Assembly: GCA_005786775.1 (NCBI GenBank)
Contig: SYDD01000061.1
Coordinates: 1 to 12,387, forward strand
Direction of reading: 5' to 3'
Source: Opitutaceae bacterium
GTDB lineage: Bacteria > Verrucomicrobiota > Verrucomicrobiia > Opitutales > Opitutaceae
DNA: 12,387 nt
Part shown: piece after piece, positions 1 through 7,761 of the stretch
Numbering within the stretch: position 1 is the stretch's first letter
Layout: each line of letters begins with the position of its first letter
Notes under the pieces: model-generated
Told to the model about the DNA's origin: nothing
The model's input: the letters and a program-made list of their open reading frames with translations, nothing else
Database searches by the model: none
Made by a program: the position numbers and the translations under genes

Positions 1-1
1 G

Positions 2-2482
2 CCCAGCGAAAAGCTCTCCGCCGCGAACATCACCGACATCATGCAGACGGCCTACATCGATTACTCGATGTCGGTCATCATCTCGCGCGCGCTCCCCGAC
101 GCCCGTGACGGCCTGAAACCGGTGCAGCGCCGCATCCTCTACGCGATGCTCCGCGAGGGCCTCATCCACAACCGCGCCTTCGACAAGTGCGCCGGCGTGG
201 TCGGCGAGGTGCTCAAGAACTACCACCCGCACGGCGACTCCTCCGTCTACGACACCCTCGTCCGCCTCGCCCAGCCTTGGGTGATGCGCTACCCGCTCAT
301 CGACCCGCAGGGCAACTTCGGCTCCGTCGACGGCGACCCGCCCGCCGCCTACCGCTACACCGAGGCCCGCCTCCGCGAGATCGCCGAGGACCTGCTCCGC
401 GACATCGAGGAGGAGACGGTCGACTTCGTCCCCAATTACAAGGAGTCCACCACCGAGCCGACCGTCCTCCCGGCCGCTCTCCCCAACCTGCTGATGAACG
501 GCTCGACCGGCATCGCGGTGGGGATGACGACCAACATCCCCCCGCACAACCTCGACGAGATCATCGACGCCGCCTGCGCCATCATCGACCGGCCCGGCAT
601 CACCGTCGACGAGCTCTGCGGGATGATCCAGGGGCCCGACTTCCCCACCGGCGGCATCATCTCCGGCCGCGAGGGAATCCTCAGCTACCTGCGCACCGGC
701 AAGGGCATCGTCCGCATCCGCGGCAAGGCCCACACCGAAGAGCTCAAGGGCGGGATGGAGCAGATCGTCATCACCGAGATCCCCTACAACGTCAACCGGA
801 GCACCCTCGTCACCCGCATCGCCGAGCTCGTGTCCGAGCAGGAGATCGACGGCATCCGCGACCTGCGCGACGAGTCCGACGAGAACACCCGCATCGTCAT
901 CGAGCTCAAGCGGGGCGAGCAGGCGAAGGTGGTCATCAACCAGCTCTTTCAGAAGACCGCCCTCGAGTCCTCCTTCGGCGTCATCCTCCTCGCGCTCGAC
1001 CAGAAGCGGCCGAAGCAGATGAACATCAAGGAGCTGATCGAGTGCTACCTCGCCCACCGGCGCGAGGTGGTCACCCGGCGCACCCGCTTCCGGCTCCGCG
1101 AGGCCGAGGACCGCGCCCACATCCTCGAGGGCTACATCATCGCCCTGGACAACCTCGACGACTTCGTCCGCATCATCCGCGCCTCCGCCAACCGCGAGGA
1201 GGCCCGCGAGCGCCTGATGGCCCGCTACCCGCTCTCGGAGCGCCAGGCCGACGCCATCCTCGAGCTGCGGCTCTACCAGCTCACCGGCCTCGAGCGCGGC
1301 AAGATCGAGGCCGAGTACCTCGAACTGATGAAGCTGATCGAGGAGCTGCGCGGCATCCTCGAGTCGGAGGCCAAGCTCCTCGACCTGATCAAGCGCGAGC
1401 TGCTCGAGATGAAGGCCAAGTACACCTCGCCGCGGCGGACCGCGATTGAGGCCGCCGTCGGCGAGTTCCGGATGGAGGACGTCGTGCCCAACGAGGGCTG
1501 CGTGATCACCGTCTCCCACCTCGGGTTCATCAAGCGCACGCCCGCCGCCGAGTACCGCCTGCAGCGGCGCGGGGGCAAGGGCGTCATCGGCGCCGAGACC
1601 TACGAGGAGGACTTCGTCGAGCACCTGTTCACCGCCAGCACGCACGACTTCATCCTCTTCCTCTCCAGCAGCGGGCAGTGCCACGCCCGCAAGTGCTACG
1701 ACGTCCCCGAAGGCACGCGCGCCTCGCGCGGCAAATCCGTCGGCTCCTTCCTGCGGCTCAGCGAGGGGGAGAAGATCGCGGCGATGCTCTGCGTGCGGGA
1801 CTTCGTCGCCGACCGCTTCCTCGTGATGGCCACCCGCGCCGGCGTCATCAAGAAGAGCCCGCTCTCCGACTACGCCAACAGCACCCGCGACGGCGGCATC
1901 ATCGGAATCAACCTCGATCCGGGCGACAAAGTGATCGGGACCGTCCTGACCACCGGCGCTGACGAGCTGGTGCTCGTCTCCCACCAGGGCCTCGCCGTCC
2001 GCTTCCGCGAGCGCGATCCCGAGACCGGCGAGGACCTCTTCCGGCCCACCGGCCGCGCCACGGGCGGCGTCACCGGGATGCGCTTCAAGCTCGCCAGCGA
2101 CGTGCTGCAGGCGATCACGGTGGTGGACCACGCGGCGAAGTTCCTCGTCGCGAGCGAGGCCGGGCTCGGCGTCCGCACCCGCTTCGAGGACTACCGGCTG
2201 ATCAACCGCGGCGGCAGCGGCGTCTGGGCGATCGACCTGCCCGAGGACGGCTCCATCCGCCTCGCCGGCGCCCTCGCGGTGCGCGACGAGGACGAGGTGA
2301 TGCTGCTCACGGCCAAGGGCCAGAGCATCCGCTGCCCCGTGGCCGGCATCCGCGAGACCGGCCGCGGCGCGAAGGGCGTCCGCCTAGTCACGCTCGAGCC
2401 CGGCGACAAGCTCCTGAGCATCGCGCGCATCGTCGAGACGGACGAGGAGCAGGCGGCCGCCGCCGAGCCCGCGGACGCCTGA
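2..2482 (+). CDS. gyrA: DNA gyrase subunit A, 5' end outside the window
   Basis: GyrA is the breakage-reunion subunit of DNA gyrase, which with GyrB introduces negative supercoils into DNA. The reading frame is open to the left edge: 13 codons precede the first ATG at 41, and they encode NITDIMQTAYIDYSMSV-like residues that match the conserved GyrA N-terminal arm, so the ATG at 41 is internal and only about 10-25 residues should be missing. Visible signatures are the winged-helix segment RALPDARDGLKPVQRR, the catalytic tyrosine in RYTE (codon 356-358) and the quinolone-determining region HPHGDSSVYD, with Ser (239-241) and Asp (251-253) at the positions of E. coli Ser83 and Asp87, the usual susceptible-type residues. 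The C-terminal beta-pinwheel carries the GyrA box QRRGGKG (from 1562), which separates it from ParC. It ends in a short acidic, Ala-rich tail. About 826 residues are visible. Identification is very secure. Confidence 0.97.
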   Translation, partial: PSEKLSAANITDIMQTAYIDYSMSVIISRALPDARDGLKPVQRRILYAMLREGLIHNRAFDKCAGVVGEVLKNYHPHGDSSVYDTLVRLAQPWVMRYPLIDPQGNFGSVDGDPPAAYRYTEARLREIAEDLLRDIEEETVDFVPNYKESTTEPTVLPAALPNLLMNGSTGIAVGMTTNIPPHNLDEIIDAACAIIDRPGITVDELCGMIQGPDFPTGGIISGREGILSYLRTGKGIVRIRGKAHTEELKGGMEQIVITEIPYNVNRSTLVTRIAELVSEQEIDGIRDLRDESDENTRIVIELKRGEQAKVVINQLFQKTALESSFGVILLALDQKRPKQMNIKELIECYLAHRREVVTRRTRFRLREAEDRAHILEGYIIALDNLDDFVRIIRASANREEARERLMARYPLSERQADAILELRLYQLTGLERGKIEAEYLELMKLIEELRGILESEAKLLDLIKRELLEMKAKYTSPRRTAIEAAVGEFRMEDVVPNEGCVITVSHLGFIKRTPAAEYRLQRRGGKGVIGAETYEEDFVEHLFTASTHDFILFLSSSGQCHARKCYDVPEGTRASRGKSVGSFLRLSEGEKIAAMLCVRDFVADRFLVMATRAGVIKKSPLSDYANSTRDGGIIGINLDPGDKVIGTVLTTGADELVLVSHQGLAVRFRERDPETGEDLFRPTGRATGGVTGMRFKLASDVLQAITVVDHAAKFLVASEAGLGVRTRFEDYRLINRGGSGVWAIDLPEDGSIRLAGALAVRDEDEVMLLTAKGQSIRCPVAGIRETGRGAKGVRLVTLEPGDKLLSIARIVETDEEQAAAAEPADA

Positions 2483-2553
2483 GCCGGCGCCCGCGCCCGG
2501 GGCGGCCGATTTAACGGCTTGCCCGGGCGGCCGCGGGCTGGCGCGCTCGGGGG
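2483..2553 (+). other. gyrA-permease intergenic spacer
   Basis: This 71-bp GC-rich spacer lies between two co-directional genes. It holds a small stem GCCG-ATTTAA-CGGC (2505-2518) followed by only two T residues, and an imperfect direct repeat of GCCCGGGGCGGCCG (2495-2508) as GCCCGGGCGGCCG (2521-2533). The 4-bp stem is too weak to call a terminator, and I see no convincing promoter or Shine-Dalgarno sequence ahead of the ATG at 2554, so read-through from gyrA is possible. Confidence 0.3.
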
Positions 2554-3969
2554 ATGCCCCCGCTACCCCTCGCCCTGGCCTTCGCGCCCGGGCCCCTCAC
2601 GGTGCTCGCCCTGAGCGTCGTCCTCATCATCGCCGCGATCGTCTGGTTCCGGCTGCACGCATTCTTCGCCCTCTTCTTCGCCGCGATCTTCGTCGGGCTG
2701 ATGACCGCCCTCGGCCAGACGGGCTCCGGGCGCTTCACCAAGGCGGTCGAGGCGGTGATGAACGAGTTCGGCTCCGCCGCCGGCAAGATCGGGTTCACCA
2801 TCGCGGTCGCGTCCGTGATCGGCATCGCGCTGATGGAGAGCGGGGCGGCGGACCGGATCATCCGGCGCTTCATCGCGGTGCTCGGGGAAAAGCGGGCGCC
2901 GCTGGCGCTGCTGGCCTGCGGTTTCATCCTCGGGATCCCGGTGTTCTTCGACACCGTGTTCTTCCTGCTGGTGCCGCTGGCCCGCGCCCTCGCGCTGCGC
3001 ACGGGGAAGAACTACCTGCTCTACGTGCTGGCGATCTGCGCGGGCGGGGTGATCACCCACAGCACGGTGCCGCCGACGCCGGGGCCGCTGATCGTGGCGG
3101 AGACGCTGCGGGTGGACCTCGGGCTCTCGATCGTGGGCGGCATCCTCTTCGGCATCCTGCCGGCGCTCGGCGGGCTGGCGTTCGCCCACTGGATCGACGC
3201 CCGGCGGCCGGTGCCGCTGCGCGAGACGGCGGGCTCGTCCCTGGCGTCGCTGCAGGAGGTGGCCGGCCGCCGCGAGGAGGACCTGCCGGGGTTCTGGGTC
3301 TCGATCGCGCCGGTGATTTTGCCGGTGGTGCTCATCGCGGCCGCCTCGTTCAGCACCCCGTTCGCGCGCGCCCTGCCGCCCGCGCTGGCGCAGACGATCG
3401 ACTTCCTCGGCAACAAGAACATCGCCCTCCTCCTCGGCGCGGCGGTGGCCCTCGCGGTCTACGCCCGCCAGCGCCAGCTCGCCTGGCGGAACGCGGCCGA
3501 CGTGCTGGGGCCGCCGCTCGAGACGGCGGGTGTCATCATCCTCATCACCGCCGCCGGCGGCGCCTACGGCGCGATGATCAAGAATGCCGGCGTCGGCGAC
3601 TCGGTGCGCGTCCTCGCGGAGGGCGGCGGGATGAACTACGTGCTGCTCGCCTGGCTGCTGGCGGTGGTCGTCCGGGTCGCGCAGGGCTCGGCGACCGTCG
3701 CGATGATCACCGCCTCCTCGATTATGATGTCGATCGCCGGCCAAGGCGGCTTCGGCGTCCACGAGTTCTACATCTACCTTGCGGTGGGTTACGGGGCGTC
3801 GATGCTGTCCTGGATGAACGACAGCGGGTTCTGGGTCATCGGCCGCCTGGGCGGCCTGACCGAGGGCGAGACGCTGCGGAGCTGGACGGTGCTGCTGTCC
3901 CTGATCTCCGTGCTCGGTCTGATCCAGGCGCTGGTCGCCGCGCGGCTCTGGCCGAACTTGTGGTTCTGA
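2554..3969 (+). CDS. GntP-family gluconate/sugar-acid permease
   Basis: This is a 471-residue polytopic inner-membrane protein of the GntP family, whose members take up gluconate and related sugar acids (idonate, fructuronate, glycerate) by proton symport. Family hallmarks are visible in order: GIPVFFDTVFFLLVP at about residues 127-141, the THSTVPPTPGP loop at 168-178, QGSATVAMIT at 377-386 and NDSGFW at 422-427 near the last membrane helices. Length matches the usual 440-470. A dozen or so hydrophobic segments are spread along the chain. The ATG at 2554 is the first start in frame after gyrA; it has no clear Shine-Dalgarno sequence. No gluconate kinase or sugar-acid dehydratase is next to it, so the substrate cannot be fixed from context. 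The gene lies 71 bp behind gyrA and ends 4 bp before the stop of the convergent gene. Family call is firm, substrate is open. Confidence 0.92.
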   Translation: MPPLPLALAFAPGPLTVLALSVVLIIAAIVWFRLHAFFALFFAAIFVGLMTALGQTGSGRFTKAVEAVMNEFGSAAGKIGFTIAVASVIGIALMESGAADRIIRRFIAVLGEKRAPLALLACGFILGIPVFFDTVFFLLVPLARALALRTGKNYLLYVLAICAGGVITHSTVPPTPGPLIVAETLRVDLGLSIVGGILFGILPALGGLAFAHWIDARRPVPLRETAGSSLASLQEVAGRREEDLPGFWVSIAPVILPVVLIAAASFSTPFARALPPALAQTIDFLGNKNIALLLGAAVALAVYARQRQLAWRNAADVLGPPLETAGVIILITAAGGAYGAMIKNAGVGDSVRVLAEGGGMNYVLLAWLLAVVVRVAQGSATVAMITASSIMMSIAGQGGFGVHEFYIYLAVGYGASMLSWMNDSGFWVIGRLGGLTEGETLRSWTVLLSLISVLGLIQALVAARLWPNLWF

Positions 3970-3973
3970 GCGC

Positions 3974-4465
3974 CTAGCGACCCGCGTCGAAGCGGCGCAC
4001 CTTCACCTCGAGACGTACGCCCTCGATCCGCATCCAAAAGGCGCCGAGGGCGCCCGCGCGGATGCGTACCGCAGGCGCGGCGACTGGCGGCCCCGCGTAG
4101 GTCGTGCCGCCGGTCTCCTGCCAGCGCTGGCCATTCTCGAGCGCGAAGACCGTGCGCGGTTCCCAGCCGCGGAACTCACCGGTGAGGCGACTCTCGATCA
4201 TCTCCAACTCCTCCGCGACGGGCGCCGCACGCCGGACCGGGCCCGCCAACGCGCGCGCCGCGGCAGGCGCAGGGGCGGGGCTGGGGGTCGCCGCGGACGG
4301 GGGCGCGGCGCGCGCGGCAATGAGCGCGTCGAGGCGGGCTAGTTCTTGCGGGGTGAGGCGGCCGAGGCCAGCGGCGGTAAAATCCGCGGGCGCGAGCGAG
4401 CGGGAAAAGGGCTCGGCGGCAGCGAGGGTCCCGGCGAAAGCAAGGGCGGGCAACAAGCAGCGCAT
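3974..4465 (-). CDS. small exported protein of unknown function
   Basis: This 163-residue protein has an apparent Sec signal peptide (MRCLLPALAFAGTLAAA, cleavage probably before EPF). After it come a short helical segment with LTPQELARLDALIAA (about 38-52), a low-complexity Pro/Ala linker (54-70), and a C-terminal module of about 70 residues, GEFRGWEPRTVFALENGQRW (96-115), ending in a beta-rich run with FWMRIEGVRLEVKVRRF. The pattern G.F.GW...T.F.L.NGQ.W followed by alternating hydrophobic strands is one I recognise from small secreted hypothetical proteins of Gram-negative bacteria; no biochemical role is known to me. It is probably periplasmic. It is divergent from the EIIA gene and convergent with the permease. 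The ATG at 4465 is preferred because it starts the signal peptide. Coding is supported by the signal peptide and the coherent C-terminal module rather than by length. Confidence 0.78.
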   Translation of the reverse strand: MRCLLPALAFAGTLAAAEPFSRSLAPADFTAAGLGRLTPQELARLDALIAARAAPPSAATPSPAPAPAAARALAGPVRRAAPVAEELEMIESRLTGEFRGWEPRTVFALENGQRWQETGGTTYAGPPVAAPAVRIRAGALGAFWMRIEGVRLEVKVRRFDAGR

Positions 4466-4575
4466 CAGGCGAGGCTGCGCGCGGCCCCAGACCGCGCAAC
4501 GCCATTTCCGACGCCGCCGCGCGCGATGGTTTTCTCCTTCCCACGCTCGGAGCTTCGGCGTTGCCTAAGGCCCGC
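4466..4575. promoter_or_regulatory. divergent intergenic region, presumed promoters
   Basis: This 110-bp gap separates the divergent starts of the small exported protein (minus) and the EIIA gene (plus), so it should contain promoters for both. I could not pick out -35/-10 pairs with any confidence. A purine-rich GGAAGGAG lies on the minus strand around 4534-4541, too far from the minus-strand ATG at 4465 to act as its ribosome binding site. The call rests on gene arrangement only. Confidence 0.3.
4567..4570 (+). promoter_or_regulatory. ribosome binding site that decides the EIIA start
   Basis: AAGG sits five bases before the ATG at 4576. It favours that ATG over the in-frame TTG at 4561, which lies upstream of it. 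It is the only Shine-Dalgarno-like element at normal spacing that I can see in the window. Confidence 0.5.
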
Positions 4576-5046
4576 ATGACCGGCCGCATCACGTCGCTCC
4601 TTGATCCTTCGCGCATCGCCCTGCACCTGCAGGCCACGCGGCGCACCGCGGCACTGAATGAGATCGCCCGGCAGCTCGAGGGACACCCGGAAGTAGCCAA
4701 CTACGCTGGCTTCTACGACGAGCTACTCGCCCGGGACCGCCTCGACACCACCTCCCTCGGCAACGGCATCGCCCTGCCCCACGCGCGCACCGAGCACGTG
4801 CGCCGGATCGTGATGGCGGTCGGCCGTTCGGACGACGGCATCGTCTTCGACGACAAGGGCGAGGTCGTGCGGCTCTTCTTCGTGCTTGGCACACCCAAGA
4901 CTAAGCCGGGCGACTACCTCGCGGTCGTGAGTACCCTGTGCAAACTTCTGCGCGACCCGGCGGATCGGGCCATCTTCCTCACCGCGACGACCCCGGCGGA
5001 ATTCATCGCCGCCATCGCTGCCACCGAGGCTCGTCTCGGGCTCTAA
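4576..5046 (+). CDS. PTS EIIA type-2 domain protein (PtsN-like)
   Basis: This 156-residue cytoplasmic protein is a single EIIA domain of the fructose/mannitol/nitrogen-PTS type, which accepts a phosphoryl group from HPr or NPr on a histidine. The active site is visible as GNGIALPHARTEHV with the phospho-histidine at residue 69. The N-terminal ITSLLDPSRIALHLQA and the C-terminal TPAEFIAAIAA helices are in the usual places, and the length equals a lone EIIA. No EIIB, EIIC, HPr or EI gene is nearby, so a regulatory role, as for E. coli PtsN, is more likely than sugar uptake. It is followed after 54 bp by corA, suggesting co-transcription. The ATG at 4576 is chosen over the TTG at 4561 because of AAGG at 4567-4570. 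Family call is firm; the partner and target are unknown. Confidence 0.9.
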   Translation: MTGRITSLLDPSRIALHLQATRRTAALNEIARQLEGHPEVANYAGFYDELLARDRLDTTSLGNGIALPHARTEHVRRIVMAVGRSDDGIVFDDKGEVVRLFFVLGTPKTKPGDYLAVVSTLCKLLRDPADRAIFLTATTPAEFIAAIAATEARLGL

Positions 5047-5100
5047 GTCCCGCACCTCGCGGCTCGACGCCGCCGAGCCAGGTCGCCACACTCTCGTCCG

Positions 5101-6069
5101 ATGATCCGGTCGTTCATCTTCAGCGACGGCAAGCTCGTCGGCCAAGACCTCGAGCTGGAGGCGCTCCGTCTCGTGCGCGCCGACAAGGGGCTGCTGCTCT
5201 GGGTCGATCTGGACAACCCAACCCCGGAGGAAACCCGCGCGTTGCTGGAAGGCGTGTTCGGTTTCCACCCGCTCGCGATCGAGGACTGCACCCAGCCCAA
5301 CTCGCTGCCCAAGGTCGAGGACTACGAAGACTACCTCTTTATTGTCACCCACGCGGTGGATTTCACACGGACCGAGAAGTTCAATACCACCGAGCTCGAC
5401 CTTTTTCTCGGCAAAGATTTCCTCGTGACCTTCCACACCGCGCCGCTGCGCTCAGTCTCGTCGCTGATCGAGCGGACCCTGAAGCAGGCGGGCGTCGGCC
5501 CGCGGGGACCAGACCGGATCGCACACACGCTGATCGACCTGCTGGTGGACAACTATGCGCCGGTGGTGGAGGAACTGCGCGCGGAGTTGGAGGAACTTGA
5601 GGAGCATGTGTTAGCGCGGCGGTCGGGCGAAAAGGCCCTCGTCACGGAGTTGCTGCACGTGCGCAACGACTTTACCCGGCTGCGCACCATCGTGCGGCCG
5701 CAGCGGGACGTGATCGACCGGCTCGCCCGCGGGGAAAATAAGCTGATCCGCGCCAAGCTGCTGCCTTACTTTCGGGATCTGCGCGACAACCTTGCGCGCC
5801 TCGAGGACACGGTCGCGGGTTATCATGAGCGGCTACTGATGGCGTTCGACATTTACTTGAACAAGGCGGCCTTCGAGGCTAACGAGGGAATCAAATTCCT
5901 CACCGCACTTACGGCGATCACTATTCCCGTGATGGTGATCGGCACCTGGTTCGGGATGAATTTCGAGGGGATGCCAGAGCTACGCCGAGGATATCCGGTG
6001 GCGGTGGGCATCACCCTCGTCTCAACGATTCTGATGTTCATCTACCTGCGCCGAAAACGCTGGTTCTAG
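5101..6069 (+). CDS. corA: CorA-type magnesium/cobalt channel
   Basis: CorA forms a homopentameric inner-membrane channel for Mg2+ (also Co2+, Ni2+). The 322-residue protein shows the family plan: a large cytoplasmic N-terminal domain with FHPLAIEDC (about residues 56-64) and PKVEDYEDYLFIVTH, a long charged helical stalk (about 170-255), then two C-terminal membrane helices. The signature GMN is at residues 285-287 at the end of the first helix, followed by the MPEL loop typical of Mg2+-type members. The protein ends in a positively charged RRKRWF tail, as usual. The length matches other CorA proteins. The start at 5101 has no Shine-Dalgarno sequence, only a pyrimidine-rich leader. It lies 54 bp after the EIIA gene and 43 bp before the lactate permease. 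A zinc-exporting relative (ZntB-like) is possible but the MPEL loop argues for Mg2+. Confidence 0.94.
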   Translation: MIRSFIFSDGKLVGQDLELEALRLVRADKGLLLWVDLDNPTPEETRALLEGVFGFHPLAIEDCTQPNSLPKVEDYEDYLFIVTHAVDFTRTEKFNTTELDLFLGKDFLVTFHTAPLRSVSSLIERTLKQAGVGPRGPDRIAHTLIDLLVDNYAPVVEELRAELEELEEHVLARRSGEKALVTELLHVRNDFTRLRTIVRPQRDVIDRLARGENKLIRAKLLPYFRDLRDNLARLEDTVAGYHERLLMAFDIYLNKAAFEANEGIKFLTALTAITIPVMVIGTWFGMNFEGMPELRRGYPVAVGITLVSTILMFIYLRRKRWF

Positions 6070-6112
6070 GCACCTCTGGCCGCCCCTCGTTATCCCCAAC
6101 CCCACTTCCCCG

Positions 6113-7753
6113 ATGACTTGGTCCCAAACCTACGCCCCGCTCGGCGGTATCGGCGTGTCCGCTTTGGTGGCGGCACTGCCGGTGGTCGTGCTCCTCGGTC
6201 TCCTCGCCTTCTGGCACGTACGCGCGCACCTCGCGGCGCTGGTCGCTCTTGGGGTGGCGCTGGCCACTGCGATTGCCGTCTACGGGATGCCGACGCAGCT
6301 CGCGCTGGCAGCAGCGGCCTACGGGGCCGCCTTCGGGCTGCTGCCAATCGGCTGGCTGATCCTCAACGCCATCTTCATCTATCAGCTTTCCGTTGATACC
6401 GGCCAGTTCACGGTGCTGCAACGGCAAGTCGCGGGGGTTTCCGGGGACCGGCGTATCCAAGCGCTCCTGATCGCATTCTCCTTCGGCGCCTTCATCGAGG
6501 GTGCAGCAGGCTTCGGGGCGCCAGTGGCGATCTCGGGGGCGCTCATGATCGGGCTAGGCTTCCGGCCACTCGAGGCCGCGAAGCTCGCGCTGATCGGCAA
6601 CACCGCTCCGGTCGCCTTCGGCTCGCTCGGCACGCCCTTGGTGACGCTGGCACCACTGACCGGACTCGATCTGCTCGACCTGAGCGCAATGGTCGGACGG
6701 CAGCTGCCGTTCTTCTCCCTGCTGGTTCCGTTCTGGCTAGTGGCGGCGCAGGCGGGCTGGCGCGGGATGGTGGCCGTCTGGCCGGCGTGCTTCGTGGCAG
6801 GCGCCAGCTTCGGCCTCGTCCAGTACCTGGTGAGCAACTTCCACGGGCCGTGGCTGGTCGACATCATCGCCGGCGCGGCCTCGATGCTCGCGGTGGTGGT
6901 GTTGATGCGGTTCTGGCGGCCAGCCGAGGAGCAGGCCAACCCGGGTGCCCGCGCTCCGGCGGAGTCCCCCGTGGCGGCAGGCAGCCCGCCGTGGAAGGCG
7001 TGGGTGCCGTGGCTATTCCTGTCCGCCTTCGTCTTCCTCTGGGGCCTGCCGCCCGTGAAGGCGGCGCTTAACGGGTGGTTCGCGCCCCAGCTACCGGTGC
7101 CCGCGTTGCACCTGGCGGTCGAAAAGGTGCCGCCAGTCGCGCCGCACCCCGAGAAGGAGAAGGCCGTCTTTAATCTCAACCTGCTTTCCGCCACCGGCAC
7201 CGCCCTGCTGCTGGCCGGCATTGCCACGGCCCTCGCGCTCCGCGTCCGTCCCGGCGAGGCGCTCCGCCTCTACGGCCGGACGCTCCTGCGGGTGCGCATC
7301 TCGCTACTCACGATCTCCGTGATGATGGCCCTCGGCTTCACCACGCGGTACAGTGGAACGGATACCACGATGGGCCTCGCGATGGCCGGCACCGGTTGGT
7401 TATTCCCGTTCTTCTCCCCGATTATCGGCTGGCTCGGCGTCGCGCTCACCGGCAGCGACACCTCCTCGAACGTGCTTTTCGGTAACCTGCAGAAGGTGAC
7501 AGCCGAGCAGCTCGGCCTCAACCCGCTGCTCACCTGCGCGGCGAACAGCTCGGGGGGCGTGATGGGCAAGATGATCGACGCGCAGAGTATCGTGGTCGCG
7601 AGCGTCGCCACCGGCGGCCACCCGGAGAGCCCCTCAGCCGGTACGATCCTGCGCGCGGTCTTCTGGCACAGTGTCGCGCTCGCCGTGCTGATGGGGCTGT
7701 TCGTGATGCTGCAGGCCTACGTGCTCCCCGGGATGATCCCGGGAACCCGTTAA
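6113..7753 (+). CDS. lldP: L-lactate permease (LldP/LctP family)
   Basis: This 546-residue polytopic membrane protein belongs to the lactate permease family, proton symporters for L-lactate, D-lactate or glycolate. Landmarks are GAFIEGAAGFGAPVAI (residues 125-140), TAPVAFGSLGTP, the GSDTSSNVLFGNLQ motif from residue 447 and NSSGGVMGKM at 478-487, all in the family order. Family length is about 550, so the gene is complete. A hydrophilic linker of about 30 residues follows the KFW-like segment MRFWRPAEEQ, as in other members. The ATG at 6113 has a C-rich leader and no Shine-Dalgarno sequence. It follows corA by 43 bp and is probably its operon partner. No lactate dehydrogenase (lldD, lutABC) is in view, so the exact substrate, lactate or glycolate, is not settled. 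The last codons contain a perfect inverted repeat (7727-7743). Confidence 0.92.
   Translation: MTWSQTYAPLGGIGVSALVAALPVVVLLGLLAFWHVRAHLAALVALGVALATAIAVYGMPTQLALAAAAYGAAFGLLPIGWLILNAIFIYQLSVDTGQFTVLQRQVAGVSGDRRIQALLIAFSFGAFIEGAAGFGAPVAISGALMIGLGFRPLEAAKLALIGNTAPVAFGSLGTPLVTLAPLTGLDLLDLSAMVGRQLPFFSLLVPFWLVAAQAGWRGMVAVWPACFVAGASFGLVQYLVSNFHGPWLVDIIAGAASMLAVVVLMRFWRPAEEQANPGARAPAESPVAAGSPPWKAWVPWLFLSAFVFLWGLPPVKAALNGWFAPQLPVPALHLAVEKVPPVAPHPEKEKAVFNLNLLSATGTALLLAGIATALALRVRPGEALRLYGRTLLRVRISLLTISVMMALGFTTRYSGTDTTMGLAMAGTGWLFPFFSPIIGWLGVALTGSDTSSNVLFGNLQKVTAEQLGLNPLLTCAANSSGGVMGKMIDAQSIVVASVATGGHPESPSAGTILRAVFWHSVALAVLMGLFVMLQAYVLPGMIPGTR
7727..7743. repeat. perfect GC-rich inverted repeat, possible transcription end
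   Basis: CCCGGGAT-G-ATCCCGGG is a perfect palindrome with 8-base arms around a single G; as a hairpin it gives a 7-bp stem with a TGA loop. It lies inside the last codons of the lactate permease (encoding PGMIPG), 7 bases before the stop codon, where two convergent operons meet with 8 bp between stops. There is no T-run on either side, so it is not a classical intrinsic terminator, but it could slow or stop transcription from both directions. Confidence 0.4.
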
Positions 7754-7761
7754 TGCCCAGC

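Noticed and set aside
41..43. ATG at 41 as the gyrA start
   Set aside because: Thirteen in-frame codons upstream encode residues matching the conserved GyrA N-terminal arm, and the frame is open to the window edge, so the gene begins outside.
187..1449. A 420-codon open frame overlapping gyrA on the same strand
   Set aside because: It is a +2-type shadow made of Arg/Pro/His-rich low-complexity sequence, produced by the high GC content inside an unmistakable gyrA.
2563..3762. A 399-codon open frame antisense to the GntP permease
   Set aside because: Its translation is dominated by Arg, Asp, Glu, His and Gly with no domain pattern; the permease on the opposite strand has all its family motifs.
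4176..4700. A 174-codon minus-strand frame across the divergent intergenic region
   Set aside because: It overlaps both the EIIA gene and the small exported protein, is Arg/Pro/Ala-rich and has no signal peptide or domain. The frame ending at 4465 with a TGATG junction appears to be chance.
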